A DNA stretch of 8,195 nt from the NCBI GenBank assembly GCA_020047775.1, contig JAIFNK010000316.1, positions 1-8,195 on the forward strand. The letters run 5' to 3'. This document shows, piece after piece, positions 1-5,540 of the stretch (positions are counted from its first letter, which is position 1; the number at the start of each line of letters is the position of its first letter). The notes beneath the pieces are model-generated. The model did no database searches and was not told the DNA's origin. It was given only the letters and a program-made list of their open reading frames with translations. The position numbers and the translations under genes were made by a program. This stretch comes from Akkermansia sp. Lineage in GTDB: Bacteria > Verrucomicrobiota > Verrucomicrobiia > Verrucomicrobiales > Akkermansiaceae.

Positions 1-1676
1 GCCGCAAATTGGCGAACGGTAGGCAGCAGGATGGGAAGATCTCCGGCATCCTTCAACACATCCGCTGGAGCGGGAGCAGCAAGGGAATCACCTTGCTCAA
101 TTTTGAAGTCGAGATTGGGCAACGCGGGCGGCGGTGTGGAACCATCGTATTCAACGGCAAGGGAGAGCCAGAGGCGAAGCCGGGCAATTCCAACCGCAAA
201 AGCGTCCTTATCCACGCCGTAGAGATTGCGCTCAATGATTTCGAGTTTCCTCGCATGGGCAGTGAGCCCGCAGAGCTTTTGATTGGATGCAAAGAGGCAG
301 GCGCGGAGTTCCATTAGCTCATGAAGCATGCCGAGAAGATAGGCTCCCGAGCCGCAGGCAAGATCGCAGACTGTGACAATCCGCAGGGCGGAAAGGATCA
401 ACTCGGGATCTCGGAGATCGTCAGCTTTGTGATCGTGAACAAAAGCTTCCAACGCGCTGCGGTCTTCCTTGCTGCAACGGTTGGCAAGGTAGCCCACCAG
501 CGCCTCGCGGCACATAAATGAAACGATTGGCTTGGGAGTGTAGAAAGAACCGCTCTCGTTGCGGCCGGTGACGAGTTCTTCGAAAACCTTGCCAAGCATT
601 TCTGGATCGACGGCGACTTGAATGTCGAGGGGTGTGCTTTCAGCAACGGTGAAATTGTAGCGCACAAAGAGCCCGTGCTTTGAATCCTCATCGCCGGAAG
701 CATCCAGAATGCTGGCAAAGGCGGAGTCGGGGATGCTGATGGAGTTGTTCTCGTCGTAGCCGTGCTCGGCTCTTTCAAAAAGGCCACCATTCAAATATGG
801 CACCGAACCGAAGCGGGGATCATTGTGATCGGCTGGGCGGTCGGGCTGATTCAATCCCTCGAAGAATAGAGGAACGAGACGGTCTCGGTAAAAGTTGGCT
901 TTGGCTCCGGTTGAGCGGGATTCCCAAAGTGCGGATAGATAGTCGACGCGCCGCCCGATAGTCAGCCAGCCTTTGCGCTCGATGAAGGCAAGAAACATCA
1001 ATCGATTGAAAAGCCGCTGGGTGAACATTTGCAGCGGGTCCTTGTCCTTGTCATCTGGCGCTGGAGAAAAAGTAGGGTTGATGACGGCTTTCACCTCGTT
1101 GAAGATGCGGCGGTAGTCGCGAAAGAATTCTTTGAAGAGAGGCTCGACTCTGAACGCCTTGAGAAAGTCCTGAAGACCAGCATCCTTGCCCGTTTGTCCA
1201 AGGGTGAAGAGACGCTCGGTAGCCGTCCTGCACCGTTGGTTCCTCCCCAACTGGTAGGTGTAACGGCGTTTTTCGGTTTCTTTCCGCGAAAGCTGTCCAT
1301 CCTCGGACAACTCGCTGCTCTTGGCCACAAATGAGAAGCGGTAGTCGCCATCGCCGCTGCCATCGCCGAGGAAAAACGCGATGACGGCATGAGCTTTGTC
1401 TTGATCGATGAAGTTTGAAACGGCGTTTCGCAGACCGACTCGATTCATTTCCAGATCCACCTGACCGGTCACTTCCACTTCAAGGACTGCAACACTTTTG
1501 CCGTCGGCAAGGTCGATGGTCGCGATTTGCCGGGCGGATTTCACCTCTTTCGCACTCGTCTCAAGCTGGTATGGCTTTAAGAGACGGGTTTGAGGGAGCA
1601 GAACCATCAGCAGTTCATGCCACCTTTCCCGTAGGTAGGGCAGTTGCAGGGAACTTTGAATCTGTTTGGGGCTCAT
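1..1676 (-). CDS. Eco57I-type adenine-N6 DNA methyltransferase, C-terminus outside window
   Basis: The frame is open from the ATG at 1676 to the window edge: 558 residues, no stop. The product would transfer methyl groups from S-adenosylmethionine to adenine N6 in DNA. Seen: an N-terminal region with VAVLEVEV (62-69) and a following NRVGLRN stretch; a helical segment with RLMFLAFIERKGWL (225-238), a hallmark of Eco57I/type IIG-like enzymes; GSFYTPKPIV (376-385); SAM-binding motif I DLACGSG (438-444); the acidic motif II residue D489 in LYGVDKD; and NLDFKIEQGDSL (521-532). The catalytic NPPY motif and target-recognition domain should follow beyond position 1 and cannot be checked. It starts 9 bases after the PLD-helicase stop and is surely co-transcribed with it. 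Hand-sampled GC is about 50%, lower than the nucleotidase gene, which fits acquired DNA. Family members usually run to about 1000 residues. Role as modification subunit of a restriction or anti-phage operon is inferred. Confidence 0.9.
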   Translation of the reverse strand, partial: MSPKQIQSSLQLPYLRERWHELLMVLLPQTRLLKPYQLETSAKEVKSARQIATIDLADGKSVAVLEVEVTGQVDLEMNRVGLRNAVSNFIDQDKAHAVIAFFLGDGSGDGDYRFSFVAKSSELSEDGQLSRKETEKRRYTYQLGRNQRCRTATERLFTLGQTGKDAGLQDFLKAFRVEPLFKEFFRDYRRIFNEVKAVINPTFSPAPDDKDKDPLQMFTQRLFNRLMFLAFIERKGWLTIGRRVDYLSALWESRSTGAKANFYRDRLVPLFFEGLNQPDRPADHNDPRFGSVPYLNGGLFERAEHGYDENNSISIPDSAFASILDASGDEDSKHGLFVRYNFTVAESTPLDIQVAVDPEMLGKVFEELVTGRNESGSFYTPKPIVSFMCREALVGYLANRCSKEDRSALEAFVHDHKADDLRDPELILSALRIVTVCDLACGSGAYLLGMLHELMELRACLFASNQKLCGLTAHARKLEIIERNLYGVDKDAFAVGIARLRLWLSLAVEYDGSTPPPALPNLDFKIEQGDSLAAPAPADVLKDAGDLPILLPTVRQFA

Positions 1677-1685
1677 GATTAAATG

Positions 1686-4600
1686 TTAGTCCTCACCTCT
1701 GGTTTCCCGCATCATTTCGTCGGTGGTGAATTTGCCTTTGGCGATGCCGACACTTTCCTTGATCCACGCTTTGAAGTCAGCGTCTGAGTCTCCAAGAAAG
1801 GATTCCGAGAGGATGATCTTGGGTAGGGCGGCAGTGTTGACCGGTTCGCTGGGGTGAGGGTTCGATGCACTCTGATGGGATGCCTCCTGTTCCAGCGGGT
1901 AGGTGCGAAGCAGGTTCATAAGTTTGTCCGCGAGCACGGAGGGCGAGACTTTGACTTGCTTGACGGATTTCTGGAGCTTGTTGATGTCCTTCTGGAGCTG
2001 CTGGAACTTCGCCTTGCGGACGGCGAGTTTGGCGGAGCGGATGAGGTCTTTTTCGGAGTCAGCGAGGAGGTTGAGCTTGAGGAAGGCATCGAGGAATTCG
2101 AGGGCTCGGCGTTCGTTGGGGCCGGGGTTGTTGTCGAGCGCCTTGTCGGCGAAGGCGGCTTCGGCGGCGCGGTCGCGGAAGCACTGGAGGGCATCGCGGA
2201 TGTCTTCGTGATGGTGGTCCGGCAGTGGCAGTGAAGACTCGGCGGGATCGGGAGCGCGGAATTCGCGCGCGGCCTCGACGATGGAGATTTCCTCGACGCG
2301 GAGTGCAGGAGTTTCGCCGCTGATGCCTGCTTCGGGGTGGGCGGTTTTGCCGATGCGGAAAAATCCATCGCGGCGGGAATCACGGATGAAGGCGACGCTG
2401 CTGCCGCTGCGGCTGGCATCGCCGCGGCCAACGCGGGCACGCAGCGGAAGTTGTTTCACGCGGCGGAATTCCTCGGGGTTTTCATCGCGGAATTTCCGGA
2501 GTTCCATGAGCAGGCTGAGGCGTTCGTCGCGCTCGGCTTCTTCCGGGGATTTGTCGAAGAGGCCGAAGGTGTCCACCTCCTCGTCGGGCGAGTAAATCTG
2601 GCTGTCTTCGCCGAGGGCGCTGTGGAAGGCCTGGAGCTTGAGGATGGCCTTTTTCCGCAGCTCGATGTCGTCATCGACGCGGGAGGTCGGATAGAAATTG
2701 TAGATGTAGATGCAGGTGGCCTGGGTGCCGATGCGGTTGACGCGGCCGATGCGCTGCATGAGACGGGTGGAGTTCCACGGCGTGTCGTAGTTCACAATCA
2801 CGTTCGCCCGGTGGAGGTTCACGCCTTCCGCGAGGACTTCGGTGGAGACGATGATGTCGTATTCGTGGGCCTGCTCCTTGAGCGGGTGGTTGGCGTCGAA
2901 GTTGGCGCGGACCAGCGGCATGACTTTGGAGCGGTTCGCGGCGTCCACGGTGAGGATGTTCCGCCCGATGCCGGCGGCGTTAAGCTTTTCGGTGAGATAG
3001 GTGGTGGTTTCCTTGGACTCGGAGAAGACGACGAGCTTGCCGTCGCGGTTTTCGTCGCGGTTGAAGAGGTCGGCCTTGAGGTAGCGGAGGAAGGTGTCGA
3101 ACTTGGGATCCTCCTTCACGGCCTCCCAGCGGATGCAGAGGTCTTCGAGGATGGCGAGGTCGCCTAGCAGGCCGGTGAGGAAACCTTGTTCGAAGTCGTC
3201 CGGCGTGCAGATGGAAATGGTGGGATCGGTGGGGCCGCACTCCTCGATTTTCGCGATGAGTTCGTTTTCCCGATCATCCAGTAGATACTCGGTGACCTTG
3301 AGATTGGGCGCGATGTAGATGGCACCTTTTTCAAACATGGTCGCCATGACGCGGGTGGCATCGCGGAAGCGCCGGAGGGATTGGCGGAAGGCGTGGAAGC
3401 TGCTGTCGAGGCGTTTCACTAACAGCACGCGCATGATGGTGGCGAGCTGGAGGGAAATCAGGTCCGCGTTGGCGTAGTTCGCCTTGATTTCCGGCTTAAG
3501 GAACTGAATGGCCCGGTAGCGGTTGTAGGTGAAGCCGCCGCTGCCGGACGCGGCGAGCGTGGACATGGTGCGGTCGTAGAGCGTCTCGATCTCCGGTGGT
3601 AGCGGATAGAAAATCCGACGCGGCGGGGCGACTTCCGGGAAGAGGATGTTCTGGGCGTCGAGGTCGGTTTTGTATTCGGGATTCTCGATCAGGTCGCGGC
3701 GTGTGCGGCGCACGATGATTTCCGACATGACCTTTTCACGGATCAATTCGTAAACCGCCTTTACATCACGGCGGGCGGTTTCCGGGTCCGGTGCGTTTTT
3801 CGCCCGCTGGAATTCCTTTTCGCGGGCGGCGAAGAAGCGTTGGAGATTGTGGACGTTGAGGGTGGAGTCCTTGAGATCTTGGAAGAGGGCGATGAGGTTG
3901 CGGAGGTCGGCCGGGCGGTTGTTGAGCGGCGTGGCGGAAATGAGGATGACTTTTTTCCGCAGGGGTTTGCCGTCGTCGCCGAACCTGCGAGTGTCGGTCT
4001 TGCAAATGCGCTGGAGCAGATCGAACGCGCCGGACGAGTCGTTCCGGAACCGGTGGGCCTCGTCCACGATGATGAGGTCGTAGCGCTCGGCATTGCGGAC
4101 CTTGTGCAAACTGCCGTTGGTGATGATGCGGACGTTGTCGAGGTGGAATTGGTCGCGGGCGGCCTCCCAGTTTTCGAGCAAGGCGGGCGGGACGACGATG
4201 AGCGTGTGCGAGCGGTGGTCGGGGAAGCCATTGTGGAAGAAGAATTTCCGGGCAATCAGGGTGGCGATGATCGTTTTTCCAAGACCGACGACATCGGCGA
4301 GGAAAAAGCCATTATGCTTTTGCAGCAGGCGGACGCCCTGGGTGACGGCATCGACCTGATAGCTGAGGCGTTTGAAGCCCTTTGGGAGGTCCTCGGTGGC
4401 GTTGGGATCGTAGTCGATGGCCCGGCCGAAGTATTCGATGAGGAGCTTGAAATAGAGCTGATAGGGTGAGATTTCCGTGCCGAGGTAGGTCTTGGCGGCG
4501 ACCTCCTTGATGTCCTTCGGCAGGACATCGACGGATTCCTTCCAGAGCGATTCGAATTCCGCGGTGGCGAATTTCACATCATCGTAGTCGTGAAGGAGGA

Positions 4601-5129
4601 CGTTGAATTCGTAGTTCGACTCGGGCCCGCGAGTGCCGAGACCTGCTTCCGTGAGATTCGTCGAGCCAGTGATGACGGCACCGGGCCGGTGCTCGTTGAA
4701 CCCGTCAGGGCGGAAAATGTAAATCTTGGCGTGGAGATTCTTCGTCGGATGAGCGCGGACTTGGATGCGCTTGGTCGAGACGTCTTCGATAAACTGGATG
4801 ATGCCTTTTTCGACTTGGGACGAGTATTCGGCTTCCTCGATGTCTTTGAGGAGGCTGGCTTTGATTTGGGAGAGGGTTTCGCCCTCAGCTCCGTGAAAGA
4901 GTAGGCCGCGTTTTTGATAATCGGCGATCAGTGAATCGACGTTGATGCCGACGAGAATCCGGATTTCAGGGACATTTTCCAAAAGTGGCCGAACCGCGAA
5001 CCAACCGGACGAGCGGAGATAGCCAACCAGAGCATCGAAAGCCGCAAGATCCTTGTTCGAGGCGAAAACGCCTTCAAATTTCGCGAAAAGCGTTTGTGCG
5101 CCGTGATTGGTGAAAAAGCGGGTGGACAT
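1686..5129 (-). CDS. PLD nuclease-like domain fused to SNF2-type helicase, probable defence ATPase
   Basis: A 1147-residue protein. The N-terminus starts with FFTNHG and [16 protein letters not shown], typical of PLD-helicase fusions, so the ATG at 5129 is the likely native start. PLD domain (about 1-200): HAK at 133-135, GSTN at 155-158, acidic E174. Only one HKD-like motif is present, so nuclease activity would need a dimer, as in BfiI. SNF2/SF2 helicase (about 250-815): YQ at 257-258, Walker A GLGKT (282-286), motif Ia IVVPP (311-315), DEAH (356-359), SAT (398-400), motif IV VVFSES (700-705), motif [10 protein letters not shown] (764-772), motif [12 protein letters not shown] (792-801). 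All ATPase motifs look intact. The C-terminal third is charged, with a probable coiled coil near 1020-1060. It is first gene of an operon with the Eco57I-type methyltransferase. Inferred role: ATP-driven translocation and cleavage of unmodified invading DNA. It lacks the N-terminus I would expect of DISARM DrmD, so it is not named so. Confidence 0.9.
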   Translation of the reverse strand: MSTRFFTNHGAQTLFAKFEGVFASNKDLAAFDALVGYLRSSGWFAVRPLLENVPEIRILVGINVDSLIADYQKRGLLFHGAEGETLSQIKASLLKDIEEAEYSSQVEKGIIQFIEDVSTKRIQVRAHPTKNLHAKIYIFRPDGFNEHRPGAVITGSTNLTEAGLGTRGPESNYEFNVLLHDYDDVKFATAEFESLWKESVDVLPKDIKEVAAKTYLGTEISPYQLYFKLLIEYFGRAIDYDPNATEDLPKGFKRLSYQVDAVTQGVRLLQKHNGFFLADVVGLGKTIIATLIARKFFFHNGFPDHRSHTLIVVPPALLENWEAARDQFHLDNVRIITNGSLHKVRNAERYDLIIVDEAHRFRNDSSGAFDLLQRICKTDTRRFGDDGKPLRKKVILISATPLNNRPADLRNLIALFQDLKDSTLNVHNLQRFFAAREKEFQRAKNAPDPETARRDVKAVYELIREKVMSEIIVRRTRRDLIENPEYKTDLDAQNILFPEVAPPRRIFYPLPPEIETLYDRTMSTLAASGSGGFTYNRYRAIQFLKPEIKANYANADLISLQLATIMRVLLVKRLDSSFHAFRQSLRRFRDATRVMATMFEKGAIYIAPNLKVTEYLLDDRENELIAKIEECGPTDPTISICTPDDFEQGFLTGLLGDLAILEDLCIRWEAVKEDPKFDTFLRYLKADLFNRDENRDGKLVVFSESKETTTYLTEKLNAAGIGRNILTVDAANRSKVMPLVRANFDANHPLKEQAHEYDIIVSTEVLAEGVNLHRANVIVNYDTPWNSTRLMQRIGRVNRIGTQATCIYIYNFYPTSRVDDDIELRKKAILKLQAFHSALGEDSQIYSPDEEVDTFGLFDKSPEEAERDERLSLLMELRKFRDENPEEFRRVKQLPLRARVGRGDASRSGSSVAFIRDSRRDGFFRIGKTAHPEAGISGETPALRVEEISIVEAAREFRAPDPAESSLPLPDHHHEDIRDALQCFRDRAAEAAFADKALDNNPGPNERRALEFLDAFLKLNLLADSEKDLIRSAKLAVRKAKFQQLQKDINKLQKSVKQVKVSPSVLADKLMNLLRTYPLEQEASHQSASNPHPSEPVNTAALPKIILSESFLGDSDADFKAWIKESVGIAKGKFTTDEMMRETRGED
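1690..1699 (-). promoter_or_regulatory. possible ribosome-binding site of the methyltransferase gene
   Basis: On the minus strand the last codons of the helicase gene read GAGGTGAGGA, a purine-rich Shine-Dalgarno-like run. It lies 13 bases before the methyltransferase ATG, longer than the usual 5-9. The ATG at 1676 is the first start codon after the helicase stop in this frame, so the start choice is fairly secure. Terminating helicase ribosomes would be nearly on top of it, which suggests translational coupling. Confidence 0.4.
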
Positions 5130-5189
5130 CGAATTCGTAGGTCGCGCTGGATGAGCCGAACGTTAGCCATCGAGTTCCCAGGGTGGAAG
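5130..5189. other. short divergent spacer and putative junction between defence operon and parE remnant
   Basis: About 60 bases separate the helicase start codon from the first recognisably ParE-like codons (about 5190). The sequence has an EcoRI-type palindrome CGAATTCG at 5130-5137, right against the helicase ATG, and a central AACGTT at 5159-5164. I see no clear sigma-70 promoter and no good Shine-Dalgarno for the helicase. Any helicase promoter must lie here or inside the parE remnant, read antisense. The break in parE homology falls in this stretch, making it the best candidate for a recombination or integration joint. Confidence 0.45.
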
Positions 5190-5450
5190 AACGAATTGAA
5201 GGCCATGGCCAAGCTCGGCAAGGCCGCCGAGATCACCCGCTTCAAGGGGCTCGGGGAAATCTCGCCCGACGAGTTCAGCTTCATGATCGGCCCCGACATG
5301 CGCCTCGACCACGTCGAGTATGAGGAAGGCAAAGGCGTGAAGGAACTGCTAGCATTCTACATGGGCAAGAACACCCCGGACCGCCAGGATTTCATCATCG
5401 AAAACCTGCGGGAAGACGTGGACAAACAGATCGAAGTGGCGGTGGCGTGA
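5151..5450 (+). pseudogene. parE: 3' remnant of topoisomerase IV subunit B (ParE C-terminus)
   Basis: Only the C-terminal 85-95 residues of a type IIA topoisomerase B subunit are present; a full ParE is over 600 residues. Seen: [20 protein letters not shown], with the invariant RFKGLGE at 5238-5258 that closes the Toprim region, then FMIGPDMRL and [18 protein letters not shown] near the end, and a TGA at 5448-5450. The [13 protein letters not shown] form and the FYMGKNTP ending resemble topoisomerase IV B of Bacteroidota and Verrucomicrobiota rather than classical GyrB. The ATPase, transducer and most of the Toprim domain are missing. The frame stays open back to an ATG at 5151 (and one at 5094 inside the helicase gene), but those residues do not look like ParE. 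The visible frame is undamaged, so the break may be recent or the fragment may be a displaced gene end. It cannot be a working topoisomerase alone. Confidence 0.85.
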
Positions 5451-5453
5451 TTC

Positions 5454-5468
5454 AAGGAGGCACCGATG
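5454..5468 (+). promoter_or_regulatory. orphan ribosome-binding site and start codon after parE remnant
   Basis: Immediately after the parE stop the plus strand carries AAGGAGG (5454-5460), then 5 bases, then ATG (5466-5468). This is textbook Shine-Dalgarno spacing, but the frame closes at a TAG (5520-5522) after only 18 codons and runs through the terminator hairpin. The ATG sits in the 3-base loop of a small inverted repeat, CACCG/CGGTG (5461-5473). It may be the left-over start of a former downstream operon gene, or chance. Confidence 0.25.
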
Positions 5469-5478
5469 CGGTGCAACG

Positions 5479-5510
5479 AAAAAACCCCGCCCGGACGAAC
5501 CGGACGGGGT
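5479..5510 (-). terminator. rho-independent terminator of the nucleotidase gene
   Basis: An inverted repeat has arms 5484-5494 and 5500-5510 with a 5-base loop (5495-5499). In minus-strand RNA all 11 positions pair, one as G-U, and the hairpin is followed by six U (5484-5479). It begins about 30 bases after the nucleotidase stop. In plus-strand RNA the G-U position becomes a C-A mismatch and the tail is not U-rich, so it should work poorly for the parE side. Confidence 0.85.
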
Positions 5511-5540
5511 CTTGAGTGTTAGTGAGGCGCGCTCAGGCGA

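Noticed and set aside
9..317. A plus-strand frame at the left edge
   Set aside because: It lies opposite the methyltransferase motif I and QGDSL region, which is coding on the minus strand.
2337..3167. A 276-residue plus-strand open frame inside the helicase gene
   Set aside because: It is antisense to a region with intact helicase motifs IV-VI. Its product is a repetitive V/G/E/A-rich sequence typical of the complement of GC-rich codons, with no recognisable domain.
3840..4469. A 209-residue plus-strand open frame inside the helicase gene
   Set aside because: Antisense to the Walker A and DEAH region; low-complexity V/E/G composition and no family signature.
1686..5129. Assignment of the helicase as DISARM DrmD and the methyltransferase as DrmMI
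   Set aside because: The PLD domain fused at the N-terminus is not what I expect of DrmD, and no drmA, drmB or drmC is visible. The neighbours to the left are outside the window, so this cannot be settled here.
5144..5168. An integron attC-like 3' end (CCGAACGTTAGCC) at the junction
   Set aside because: The core resembles attC right ends only loosely, and no matching left half with a foldable arm is seen; the expected position falls inside the helicase coding sequence.
4928..5332. A 134-residue minus-strand frame bridging the helicase start and the parE remnant
   Set aside because: It is in a different frame from the helicase, overlaps both recognised coding regions, and has no recognisable motif.
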